Of a stretch of 64,000 nucleotides of DNA, positions 43,528-52,419 are shown piece by piece. A program made the translations under genes and the position numbers. The stretch is from assembly GCA_965199055.1 (NCBI GenBank), contig CBDAQR010000003.1, positions 2,046,001-2,110,000 on the forward strand, given 5' to 3'. A model generated the notes under the pieces. The model had not been told where the DNA came from and searched no databases. It saw nothing but the letters and a program-made list of their open reading frames with translations. Within the stretch, counting starts at the first letter, position 1. The number at the start of each line of letters is the position of its first letter. This stretch comes from CBDAQR01 sp965199055. Lineage in GTDB: Bacteria; Pseudomonadota; Gammaproteobacteria; Pseudomonadales; Halieaceae.

Positions 43528-46422
43528 ATGTTGAGAAAATCTCATCTCTCACTAGCGGTTGCTGGTGCGCTCGGCATTTCCTCGATGACAGCGATTCCTG
43601 CCTTTGCGCAGGATGAATCTGCTCTCGAAGAAGTCGTCGTAACCGGATCGCGTATTCAAAAGACTAACCTCGTCAGCTCCAGCCCGGTCACCCAGGTAGG
43701 CGCTGAGGAACTGACGTTCCAGGGTACGGTTCGTGTCGAAGACATGCTCCGCAACCTGCCGCAGGTTTACTCTGACCAGAACACCAGCCAGTCGAACGGC
43801 GCTACCGGTACCGCAACCGTAAACCTGCGGAACCTCGGCCCCGAGCGTACCCTGGTGCTGATCAACGGCCGTCGCATGCCCGCGGGTTCACCCCTGCAGG
43901 GTGGTATCGGCGCCGACATCAACCAGATCCCTGGCGCACTGATCAAGAGCGTTGAAGTACTGACGGGTGGCGCATCTGCTACCTACGGTTCTGACGCTGT
44001 GGCCGGTGTTGTCAACTTCATCATGATGGATGACTTCCAGGGCGTTAAGCTGGATTACCAGTTCAGCCAGTACAACCACGACAACGACAGCGGCAAGTGG
44101 CAGCGCATTGTAGAAGATGCTGGCTACCCGGCGGCTGACGGCAGCGAGACGGACGGTGACACCACCGACCTGTCTTTCATCATCGGTGGCAACATCGAAG
44201 GTGGCCGCGGTAACGTAACGGCTTACGCTACCTATCGTGAGATCGATCCGGTACTGCAGGCTGATCGTGACTACAGCTCTTGTGCACTGAGCAACGACGC
44301 GACCTTCTGCTTTGGTTCTTCTACCATCCCGCAGGGCCGCTTCACCGACTTCGGTGCTACCGACAATCCCTTCGACTTCATTGTCCAGGGTAACGAGTTT
44401 GTCGATCGCCAAGGCGAGACCTACAACTACGGTCCGCTGAACTACTACCAGCGTCCTGACGAGCGTTACACCTTCGGTGCCTTCGCCCACTACGATGTGA
44501 ACGAGCACGTAGAGGCTTACACCGAGTTGATGTTCATGGACGACCAGTCTGTGTCTCAGATCGCTCCTTCTGGTGCGTTCTTTGTTACCAGCAGCCTGAG
44601 CTGTGGCAACGCTTTCATGAGCGACCAGCAGTTCGACGCACTGTGTGGCAGCCGCGGCCTGACTGCAGAAGATGACCAGGTGGTTTACCTGGGTCGTCGT
44701 AATGTTGAAGGTGGCCCCCGTCAGCAGGACCTGCGCTACGATTCTTTCCGTGGTGTATTCGGTCTGCGCGGTGACATCAACGACACATGGCGTTACGACG
44801 CGTACTACCAGTACAGCGAAGTTACCATGCAGAACACCTACCTGAACGACCTGAACAGCAACAACATTGCTCGCGCACTGGACGCTGTTGAAGACGCTGA
44901 TGGCAACATCGTGTGTCAGTCTGTCGTTGACGGTAGCGATCCTAACTGTCAGCCCTGGAACGTGTTCGAGACCGGCGGTGTAAGCCAGGAAGCCATTGAC
45001 TACCTGGTTCTGCCTCTGTTCGCACGCGGTACCACTGACCAGACGGTAATGTCCGGTTATGTTGCTGGTAACCTGGGCGAGTACGGTATCACCATGCCTT
45101 GGGCCGAAACGGGCGTCGACGTGGTAATCGGTGCTGAGTACCGCGAAGAAAACCTGGACTTCAACCCTGACAACGGCTTCCGCCTGGGTCTGGGCGCTGG
45201 CCAGGGTGGTGCAACCGGTCCGGTAAGCGGCGGCTACGATGTGACGGAAGGTTTCATCGAACTGAGTATCCCGCTGATCGAAGGTGCGGAGTGGGCTGAG
45301 GAAGTGACCCTGGATGCAGGCTATCGCTACTCTGACTACGACTACGGTGAGACTACCGACACCTACGGTATCCGCGGTGGTTGGGCAATTGGCCCGCAGG
45401 TTAAGCTGCGCGCCAGCTTCCAGCACGCGGTTCGCGGCCCGAACGTACAGGAACTGTTCCTGCCGCAGGGTCTGAACCTGTTCGACATGGCGCAGGACCC
45501 CTGTTCCAACGGCGTAGCGGGCGGCACCTCTGTCGGCGGTTACACCCAGGCACAGTGTGCGCGTTCTGGTCTGACGGCTGACGATTGGGGCAAAAACCTC
45601 GACTCTCCGGCTGGTCAGTACAACTTCCTGCAGGGCGGCAACCCCGACCTGGCTCCGGAAGAAGCTGACACCTGGTCTGTTGGTCTGGTTCTGTCACCGG
45701 ATTTCGCTGACGGCCTGAACATCACGATCGACTACTACAACATTGAAATCGAAGACGGCATCAACAACCTGACGCCTGAGTTCATCCTGACCGAGTGTCT
45801 GGATGGCGACGATTCCCAGTGTGCGAAAGTCCGTCGCGGTAACAACGGTGACCTGTGGGTTGGCTCTGACGTCAACGCTTCCGGTCAGGTGATTGCACTG
45901 CAGGACAACCTCGCGGTTGAAGAAGTTGAAGGTCTTGACCTGATCGCAGACTACGTTATGGACATCGGTGAGTGGGGTTCTCTGAACTTCAACAACATCA
46001 TGGCCTATATCGATACCTGGGATCAGCAGGAACTGAGTTCTGCTCCGAAGGAAGCCTGTGAAGGCGCATGGGGTGCTACTTGTGGCTACCCAACTCCGGA
46101 CTTCCAGAACAACTTCCGTGCAACCTGGACCACTCCGTGGGACGTAACCGCCAGCTTCCAGTGGCGCTACATTAGCGAAATCGACGATCTGAACGGCAAC
46201 GGCCGTGATCTCGAAGAGATGGATTATTTCGATCTCGCAGCCATCTGGGACGTTACTGACTGGGCAACTCTGCGTGCAGGTGTAAACAACCTGACTGACG
46301 AAGAGCCGCCTATCGCTGGTAACGCAGCTGGTCCGTCTATCAACGGTAACGGTAACACCTTCCCGGGCATGTATGACGCCCTGGGTCGTTACTGGTTCGT
46401 TGGTGTTAGCGTAGGCTTCTAA
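43528..46422 (+). CDS. TonB-dependent receptor, highly codon-biased
   Basis: 964 residues without STN domain. Signal peptide to about 28 (AIPAFAQ), TonB box EEVVVTGSRIQK, plug with VRVEDMLRNLPQVYSD, RTLVLINGRRMPAG and GGASATYGSDAVAGVVNF. The barrel ends LGRYWFVGVSVGF with the usual terminal Phe. Codon use is strongly restricted (CTG, GGT/GGC, AAC, GAC, CGT) unlike the flanking genes, which points to very high expression. This is the usual sign of a major substrate-uptake receptor in marine gammaproteobacteria. The ligand is unknown. Confidence 0.93.
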   Translation: MLRKSHLSLAVAGALGISSMTAIPAFAQDESALEEVVVTGSRIQKTNLVSSSPVTQVGAEELTFQGTVRVEDMLRNLPQVYSDQNTSQSNGATGTATVNLRNLGPERTLVLINGRRMPAGSPLQGGIGADINQIPGALIKSVEVLTGGASATYGSDAVAGVVNFIMMDDFQGVKLDYQFSQYNHDNDSGKWQRIVEDAGYPAADGSETDGDTTDLSFIIGGNIEGGRGNVTAYATYREIDPVLQADRDYSSCALSNDATFCFGSSTIPQGRFTDFGATDNPFDFIVQGNEFVDRQGETYNYGPLNYYQRPDERYTFGAFAHYDVNEHVEAYTELMFMDDQSVSQIAPSGAFFVTSSLSCGNAFMSDQQFDALCGSRGLTAEDDQVVYLGRRNVEGGPRQQDLRYDSFRGVFGLRGDINDTWRYDAYYQYSEVTMQNTYLNDLNSNNIARALDAVEDADGNIVCQSVVDGSDPNCQPWNVFETGGVSQEAIDYLVLPLFARGTTDQTVMSGYVAGNLGEYGITMPWAETGVDVVIGAEYREENLDFNPDNGFRLGLGAGQGGATGPVSGGYDVTEGFIELSIPLIEGAEWAEEVTLDAGYRYSDYDYGETTDTYGIRGGWAIGPQVKLRASFQHAVRGPNVQELFLPQGLNLFDMAQDPCSNGVAGGTSVGGYTQAQCARSGLTADDWGKNLDSPAGQYNFLQGGNPDLAPEEADTWSVGLVLSPDFADGLNITIDYYNIEIEDGINNLTPEFILTECLDGDDSQCAKVRRGNNGDLWVGSDVNASGQVIALQDNLAVEEVEGLDLIADYVMDIGEWGSLNFNNIMAYIDTWDQQELSSAPKEACEGAWGATCGYPTPDFQNNFRATWTTPWDVTASFQWRYISEIDDLNGNGRDLEEMDYFDLAAIWDVTDWATLRAGVNNLTDEEPPIAGNAAGPSINGNGNTFPGMYDALGRYWFVGVSVGF

Positions 46423-46433
46423 GCCTGCCTGCC

Positions 46434-46497
46434 GGGTGAGCCTTCGGGCTTACCCGAGACACAGAACGGAAAAGGCCACCTTCGGGTGGCCTTTTTT
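46434..46497 (+). terminator. Tandem UUCG hairpins, strong terminator
   Basis: First hairpin CGGGTGAGCC-TTCG-GGCTTACCCG (about 46433-46456), then AAGGCCACC-TTCG-GGTGGCC followed by six T (46472-46497). Both have the stable TTCG tetraloop. The second is a textbook rho-independent terminator. It ends the highly expressed receptor gene before the convergent phosphatase gene. Confidence 0.9.
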
Positions 46498-46514
46498 ATG
46501 CCTGCAATCCGGCG

Positions 46515-48386
46515 CTAGTCACCGATCAGCCCACCGTCTGACTTTCTAATTGCCATCACTGCGGGTCGCGGAGGGCGCTGCTCAGAAAAATCCGGCCAAC
46601 GCGTGCTGGGCCGTCCATAACTGCTATCGTCCTCGTCGGCGGGATGCTGAATAGCGACGAATAAACTGCGGCCATCGGGCGTAAACTCCGGGCCACACAG
46701 TTCGGCGCCACGGGGACAGCGCAGGAAGTGCCGCGGCCTTGCCCTGGCTTCGCCATCGATCGCGGAGCACCACAAACCATCCGCAAAGCCAAAATCCTCA
46801 CAGCCATCCGTCGCGACCCATAACCTGCCGCGGCCATCGAAGGCCAGATTATCCGGGTTGGCAAACCAGTCGCCGGAGGCAAGCGGCTCACCGTACTGGC
46901 CCGGCTGCTCAATACCCGCCGGCGCACCCGCCTGCAATAAAAGATCCCAGTTAAATCGATCCGACCAATGGTCGCGGCTTCCATCCCGCCCGGGGGGTAA
47001 AAGCTCCAGGATGTGACCTGCCGGGTTAGGGTGACGTGGGTTCGCCGCGTTCGCCGCTGTTTTCTCCTTGTTCTTGGTGAGTGCGGCGTATACCCGCCCT
47101 GACTCAGTATGCGCCGCAATCCCCTCAGGCCTGTCCATGGGTGTAGCGCCCAGAAGTGCGGCTGCTCTGCGGCAATCGATGAGCACATCACCCTGATTGT
47201 TGAATCCTGCACTTTCCAATAAGGGCCCCTGTCCGTGAACCATCGGTAGCCACCGGCCAGTGCCGTCGTCATCGAACCGCGCACAGTAGAGTACGCCATT
47301 ACTCAGGAGCTCACGATTGGCAACGGGCTGGTCGGGGTCGTAAGGCTCACTGGAAACAAAGCGATACAGGCACTGGTCTTCTTCATCATCGCCGCTGTAG
47401 ACCACCACCGGCCTGCCCGGTTCACTCACCACACAGGCGCCCTCGTGTTCGAATCGACCCAGCGCCGTGCGCTTAACCGGCACCGAATTCGGATCGAAAG
47501 GGTCCAGCTCGACAATCCAACCGAAGCGATTGAACTCATGCGGCTCTCGATTAATATCAAAGCGATGATCCGCGCGAGCCCAGTGCAGAAATTCCTCATT
47601 CACCTCGAATTCGCGCATGCCATCGGCTTCGGCAGGCAGGGATTTTTGCAATGCGTTGATATCCCCCGAGAAGAAATCGCCGAAGTTTTCCTCCGCAATA
47701 AGGACTGTACCCCAGGGAGTTTTACCGCCAGAACAACAGGACAACAGACCTAGCACCGTGCGCGCTTCTGGATCCGCGCCGGTACGCAGGCGCGAATGCC
47801 CGGCAGCGGGTCCATCAAGACGAATGGGAGTCGCGGCCGTCAGACGGCGTTGATAGCGACTTTGACCGACCACCGCCCAGCGATCACCGGCGAGCTCGAC
47901 TTCGATAACGCTGTGTCCCACCGACATCATTTCACTGCGCGTCTGCGCGGCAGACATACCTTTAACCGCAGATTCAAAATCGGCATAAGCTGGAAACATG
48001 AGATGCGGCAGAGGATATTCATGGTTGATCGAGAGCAGACCACGCCGACTGCCCTCCAGGGGGAGGTATGCGATGTAGTCATTGTTAAAGCCAAAACTGC
48101 GAGCCTGCCAATCCTCACTGAGTGGAAAGCTGGCCGGGGTCTCCCCACCGAGACCGTCACCCCAACGTAATAAAACGGTCGCTTCGTAACCGGCTGTAAT
48201 GGCGTGGTTCGCCGATCTGCCATGGGGCATGCCCTCAAACCCAGGCGCGACAACCGCGCGCGGTCTAGGCTGACTGGCAAAAGCTGATCCCGTCAGAGCC
48301 AGGGCTGACCCCGCCAAAGCTGTCTCCTGCAGCAATCGCCGGCGCGTCAGAAAGCGGCGGCTTATATCCGAAAATGGTCGCGTCAT
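46515..48386 (-). CDS. phoX: PhoX-like (DUF839) alkaline phosphatase, Tat-exported
   Basis: 623 residues. A twin-arginine signal (SRRFLTRRRLLQ, residues 9-20, then LAGSALALTGSAFA) begins the protein. It belongs to the PhoX/DUF839 class of calcium/iron phosphatases: NHEYPLPHLMF, WGTVLIAEENFGDFFSG, DPNSVPVKRTALGRFEHEGA and the C-terminal GPEFTPDGRSLFVAIQHP. AGGAG precedes the start. It releases phosphate from organic esters in the periplasm. It is divergent from the phytase receptor operon. Exact substrate class is inferred. Confidence 0.85.
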   Translation of the reverse strand: MTRPFSDISRRFLTRRRLLQETALAGSALALTGSAFASQPRPRAVVAPGFEGMPHGRSANHAITAGYEATVLLRWGDGLGGETPASFPLSEDWQARSFGFNNDYIAYLPLEGSRRGLLSINHEYPLPHLMFPAYADFESAVKGMSAAQTRSEMMSVGHSVIEVELAGDRWAVVGQSRYQRRLTAATPIRLDGPAAGHSRLRTGADPEARTVLGLLSCCSGGKTPWGTVLIAEENFGDFFSGDINALQKSLPAEADGMREFEVNEEFLHWARADHRFDINREPHEFNRFGWIVELDPFDPNSVPVKRTALGRFEHEGACVVSEPGRPVVVYSGDDEEDQCLYRFVSSEPYDPDQPVANRELLSNGVLYCARFDDDGTGRWLPMVHGQGPLLESAGFNNQGDVLIDCRRAAALLGATPMDRPEGIAAHTESGRVYAALTKNKEKTAANAANPRHPNPAGHILELLPPGRDGSRDHWSDRFNWDLLLQAGAPAGIEQPGQYGEPLASGDWFANPDNLAFDGRGRLWVATDGCEDFGFADGLWCSAIDGEARARPRHFLRCPRGAELCGPEFTPDGRSLFVAIQHPADEDDSSYGRPSTRWPDFSEQRPPRPAVMAIRKSDGGLIGD

Positions 48387-48544
48387 TACTCACTCCTATC
48401 GCTCAACCCCGCATAGTAACCGCTCGAATATGACAGGACATGGAGCGACAACAGTAACAATTCCTTAACCACAGCGAAGCAAAAGCTTCATTCATTTCAC
48501 TTATTGTGCGTTGTCTAAAACACTTCCTATACAGCAGGGATATC
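48387..48544. promoter_or_regulatory. Divergent promoter region between phosphatase and phytase receptor
   Basis: 158 bases between two divergent genes of likely phosphate scavenging. A half-site TATGACAG (48429-48436, reading CTGTCATA on the other strand) resembles one unit of the PhoB box. I do not find a second unit at the 11-base spacing, so PhoB control is only a suggestion. The receptor start at 48545 has AGGGA in front. Confidence 0.4.
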
Positions 48545-51355
48545 ATGTCGAATACGTCTGTTTCCATCTTCAAACGTTCCATCATCGCTCTCGGCGTCGC
48601 CGCGGCGCTAACACCCGCCGCTCAAGCAGCTCGGGTCGAAGGCCGGGTCTCCGATACAACCGAGACAATCTTCATCAACTCAGCCATCGTGCGCATCCCG
48701 GAACTGAATATGCAGGTGCGGAGCGGCCGCGACGGACGCTTTAGCTTCGCCAATGTCCCCGCTGGCACCTACACCATACGCGTGAGTTTCGTAGGCGCCG
48801 AGCCGGTAGAGAAGCAACTCGTGGTCAACGACGACACGGTGACGATGAACCTCACTATCGGCGACGACGTCGATCGCATCGAGAATGTGATCGTCTATGG
48901 CCAGACGGGGCGAGCAGCCAACGCCATTAACCGACAACGCGCTGCCGATAACGTGATCAGCGTGATTTCCTCGGACAGCGCCGGCGCACTACCCGACAAC
49001 AATATCGCCGAAGCGCTGCAGCGCGCACCCGGTGTATCCCTGGAGCGCGACCAGGGCGAAGGCCGCTATGTAGGCATACGCGGCCTCTCGCCCAGCCTGA
49101 ATACCGTGCAGGTTAATGGCGTCAATCTTCCCTCCCCAGACGCCGGCCAGCGGGCCGTAGCATTGGATGTCATCCCTTCCGATATGCTGGAGACTCTGGA
49201 AGTTACCAAGACCTTTACGCCAGAGCAGGATGGCGATGCCATCGGCGGCACCGTCAACATCAAGAGTCTCACAGCATTCGATAGAGAGGGACAGTACTGG
49301 AAACTCAACGCAGAGGCTGGCTATAACGATCTCGTGGAAGAAACCAGCCCCAAAGTTTCCGCGGTGTTCTCTGATACCTTTAGCTTCGGCGGCGAACAGG
49401 ACAACCTCGGCGTGGCTGTGGCGCTGTCTTATGAAGATCGCGAATTTGGCTCTGACAATCTCGAGCACGACGGTGGCTGGGTACAGGAAGGCGACTTCTT
49501 CTGGCCCGAGGAGCCTGAGCACCGCGACTACCAGGTGGAACGCGAGCGTTTCGGCGCGACCGTCAATTTCGACTACCGCGCCAGCGATACCAGCAGTTAT
49601 TACTTGCGCACCCTTTACAGCGATTTCGAAGATGACGAAATTCGCAATCGCATTGAGGTGAAAGGCGATGAAGACGCCCTGGTGAATCTGGAAGCAACCA
49701 GCGGCGGGTTCTCAGAAGTCGAACATGTCCGCTCACTAAAAGATCGTAAGGAAACCCAGGAAATTATCTCGGTCGTATTGGGTGGCACCAATGAGCTGCA
49801 GCGCTGGACCTTCGACTACGCCTTGGGCTACTCCTATGCAGAAGAGGACGAGCCGGACCGCATTGACACTGACTTCGCGGGCGACGATTGGCCCTTCAGC
49901 TGGGTGCGCCTGGGCGACACCCCGAAGTACAACTTCGAAGATATCACCTACCAGCCGGAAGGCTACGAGATTGATGAGATGGTGGTTGAAAACAACACCG
50001 TTGAAGACACCGAGTACAGCTTCAAATTTGATGCCACTCACTACCTGGACTTCGGTGACAATCCCGCAGAAATAAAGATGGGTGTGAAACTGCGCACCCG
50101 CGAAAAAGAGCGCGAGTCCGCCATCGATGTTTTTGATGACTTCGACAGCGTCGGCAGCCCCGACGCGTCAGCCTTTGCCGGTGGCAACATCGATTACAAT
50201 CTCAATCGATTCGGCTTCGGGCTGAACCGCGGCGCTCTGCGCAGTTTCTGGAAGACCTTGGGCGACGATAACTACAACGCCGACGAGTCCTTCACCGAGT
50301 CCACCGTAGGTGATTACGAGATCGACGAGGACATCTACGCCGGTTACATCCAGGCACAGGTGGACATTGATCGCCTGCGCTTGATCGGCGGCGTACGCTA
50401 CGAGTACACAGAAAACGAAATGGATGGCTTCATTGGTACTGTTTACGAGAGCGAAACGCTCGATCTCGAAGATGCTGGTTTTAGTAATAGCAGTCTCGAT
50501 GGTGACTACGACTACCTGCTGCCCAGCTTAGTCTTCCGCTATGAGCTGACGGAAGACATCATCCTTCGCGGTGGTGCCAGCCAAACCCTGGCCAGGCCCA
50601 GCTTTGCCTCGTTGAATCCCTCCTCTCTCGCAGAGATCGAAGAGGAAGACGGCGAGACCGAATTCGCCATTGAAGAGCTGGGCAATCCGGATCTGGACCC
50701 CTATGAATCCATCAACCTCGATTTCTCTGCGGAGTGGTACCCCGGTGACATCGGCATCCTGTCTGCCGCCGTGTTTTACAAGGATGTCGACAAGTTCATT
50801 GTGCAGGCCAATGTGTCAGACAGCCTTGACCTGACGCCCTGGCTAGATCTGGTGGGGCTGACAGAATCCGACATCACCGACGTTGACGCTTTGCAGTTTC
50901 AAAATGGTGACGATGCGGAGCTACTGGGCCTGGAACTATCCTACCTGAAGTACTTCGACAACGGCCTGATGGTAGGTCTAAACGGCACCTTCACAGACAG
51001 TGATGCCGACTTCCAGGGCCGTTCTATCGACCTGCCTGAATCCGCCGAGCAGATTTACAACGTCACCCTCGGCTACGAGAACCACGGCATTGAAGCCAGG
51101 ATTGCTTACAATTACACAGACGAACGTATCATTGTCGTGGGCGGCGAAGGCGGCTCCGATGTCTATCAAGATTCACACAGCCAGATTGATGCGTCAGTGG
51201 CGTACAACGTCACGGACAGCATCAAGATATACGCCGAGGCGATTAACCTCACCGACGAGCCCTACTATTCGTACCAGGGCAGTGGCCGCTATAACTGGCA
51301 GTATGAGGAGTACGGCCTGACCTACGTCGTTGGCGTGACGGTGACTAACTTCTGA
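48545..51355 (+). CDS. TonB-dependent receptor with carboxypeptidase-regulatory domain, linked to phytase
   Basis: 936 residues from the ATG at 48545. Signal peptide to about 27 (PAAQAA), then a CarboxypepD_reg-like beta-sandwich (about 30-105, VEGRVSDTTETIF...DGRFSFANVPAGTYTIRV). TonB box ENVIVYGQ, plug with NNIAEALQRAPGVSLERDQGEG and VQVNGVNLPSPD; the barrel carries LRGGASQTLARPSF and ends EYGLTYVVGVTVTNF. This is the TIGR01782-like class. Gene order with a phytase suggests uptake of phytate or its breakdown products. The stop overlaps the phytase start. Confidence 0.9.
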   Translation: MSNTSVSIFKRSIIALGVAAALTPAAQAARVEGRVSDTTETIFINSAIVRIPELNMQVRSGRDGRFSFANVPAGTYTIRVSFVGAEPVEKQLVVNDDTVTMNLTIGDDVDRIENVIVYGQTGRAANAINRQRAADNVISVISSDSAGALPDNNIAEALQRAPGVSLERDQGEGRYVGIRGLSPSLNTVQVNGVNLPSPDAGQRAVALDVIPSDMLETLEVTKTFTPEQDGDAIGGTVNIKSLTAFDREGQYWKLNAEAGYNDLVEETSPKVSAVFSDTFSFGGEQDNLGVAVALSYEDREFGSDNLEHDGGWVQEGDFFWPEEPEHRDYQVERERFGATVNFDYRASDTSSYYLRTLYSDFEDDEIRNRIEVKGDEDALVNLEATSGGFSEVEHVRSLKDRKETQEIISVVLGGTNELQRWTFDYALGYSYAEEDEPDRIDTDFAGDDWPFSWVRLGDTPKYNFEDITYQPEGYEIDEMVVENNTVEDTEYSFKFDATHYLDFGDNPAEIKMGVKLRTREKERESAIDVFDDFDSVGSPDASAFAGGNIDYNLNRFGFGLNRGALRSFWKTLGDDNYNADESFTESTVGDYEIDEDIYAGYIQAQVDIDRLRLIGGVRYEYTENEMDGFIGTVYESETLDLEDAGFSNSSLDGDYDYLLPSLVFRYELTEDIILRGGASQTLARPSFASLNPSSLAEIEEEDGETEFAIEELGNPDLDPYESINLDFSAEWYPGDIGILSAAVFYKDVDKFIVQANVSDSLDLTPWLDLVGLTESDITDVDALQFQNGDDAELLGLELSYLKYFDNGLMVGLNGTFTDSDADFQGRSIDLPESAEQIYNVTLGYENHGIEARIAYNYTDERIIVVGGEGGSDVYQDSHSQIDASVAYNVTDSIKIYAEAINLTDEPYYSYQGSGRYNWQYEEYGLTYVVGVTVTNF

Positions 51356-52386
51356 TGAAAATGCGTGGGACGCTTGGCGGGCCGCTGGCCCGCCTTTTTT
51401 TCCTGGGTCTGCTCACAGGCTGCACCAGCTTCCCGACGGTGCTCCCGGTCGCAGAGACAGAACCCGTCGCCAGTCTGGATGACGCCGCTGATGATGCGGC
51501 GATCTGGGTTAATCCGGCAAACCCCGAAGCCAGCCTTATCATCGGCACGGATAAGCGCAATGGCCTGCATATCTATGATCTTGATGGTGAAGAACAGCAG
51601 CGCCTTTCCATTGGCCGACTGAACAATGTTGATTTGCGCGCGTCGCAGACCTTCGAGGGATTCCAGTGGGTCGCTGCCGCCAGCAATCGCAGCACCCAAT
51701 CTATAAGCCTGTTTGGAATAACGGACGAAGGTGAGTTGCATTGGCTGGAAGCGGAAGAGATAGCGACCACTCTCGCAGATCCCTACGGTCTGTGCATGTA
51801 CCGAAACGGCGAGCTGCTGGAAGTCTTTATCAATGACAAAGACGGGCGCTATCAGCAGTGGCGTATCCTGGCCGGCGGTGAATCCACCCTGCTGCGCGAA
51901 TTCCGGGTCAAAGATCAACCGGAGGGTTGCGTGGCTGATGATGACCAGCACCTACTGTTCTTCGGTATCGAGGACCATGGTGTTTACAGCATGCCGGCAA
52001 ACCATAAGCAGGCAGCGGAGCCGCTTGAGATCGCGGCCATAGACGGTGCTGTATTGAAGGATGATGTAGAAGGCATGGATATCTATGCCGAGGGCAACGC
52101 CGGTTATCTTGTGGTCTCCAGCCAGGGCAACAATAGCTATGCCCTGTTCGATCGTCGATCGCCACATCAGTACCGTGGCTCAGTGGCGATTGGACACAAC
52201 AGCGCAAAGGGCATTGACGGCACATCCGATACCGATGGCATTGCCGTTACCAGCGCTCACCTGGGCGAACGCTTCCCGCGCGGCATCCTGGTCGCGCAGG
52301 ACGGCAGCAATACCGCGCCGCGAGCACCGCAGAATTTCAAGATCGTCGACTGGAACAGTGTCCGCGAATTGCTGGAGTTGCCTTAA
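51355..52386 (+). CDS. Beta-propeller phytase lipoprotein
   Basis: 343 residues from the ATG at 51355, which overlaps the receptor stop (TGATG); an ATG at 51361 is also possible. Lipobox LLTGC (Cys23) indicates a lipoprotein. The mature part matches the beta-propeller phytase family: SLDDAADDAAIWVNPANPEAS, IIGTDKRNGLHIYDLDGE and the later DVEGMDIYAEGNAGYLVVSSQGNNSYALF. These acidic clusters hold the calcium ions and phosphate sites of BPPhy. It hydrolyses phytate at the cell surface or in the periplasm and is coupled to its receptor. Confidence 0.9.
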   Translation: MKMRGTLGGPLARLFFLGLLTGCTSFPTVLPVAETEPVASLDDAADDAAIWVNPANPEASLIIGTDKRNGLHIYDLDGEEQQRLSIGRLNNVDLRASQTFEGFQWVAAASNRSTQSISLFGITDEGELHWLEAEEIATTLADPYGLCMYRNGELLEVFINDKDGRYQQWRILAGGESTLLREFRVKDQPEGCVADDDQHLLFFGIEDHGVYSMPANHKQAAEPLEIAAIDGAVLKDDVEGMDIYAEGNAGYLVVSSQGNNSYALFDRRSPHQYRGSVAIGHNSAKGIDGTSDTDGIAVTSAHLGERFPRGILVAQDGSNTAPRAPQNFKIVDWNSVRELLELP

Positions 52387-52390
52387 AGAC

Positions 52391-52419
52391 GAGGCGGAGC
52401 CTTAACCCAGCTCCGCCTC
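52391..52419. terminator. Perfect inverted repeat between phytase and sulfotransferase genes
   Basis: GAGGCGGAGC / GCTCCGCCTC, a 10-base perfect stem with a 9-base loop holding the stop codon of the minus-strand gene. A short GTCTTT follows on the minus strand but no long T tract. It probably acts as a weak convergent terminator. Confidence 0.5.

Noticed and set aside
43888..45426. 512-residue open frame on the minus strand inside the second TonB-dependent receptor
   Set aside because: It mirrors the strong codon bias of the receptor, has no SD, and its translation is a repetitive V/T/A-rich chain without a known domain. The receptor on the plus strand has a full set of motifs.
48387..48544. 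PhoB box upstream of the PhoX and phytase-receptor genes
   Set aside because: Only one CTGTCATA half-site (minus strand, 48429-48436) is seen. No second half-site at 11 bases was found, so I list it only as a weak hint.
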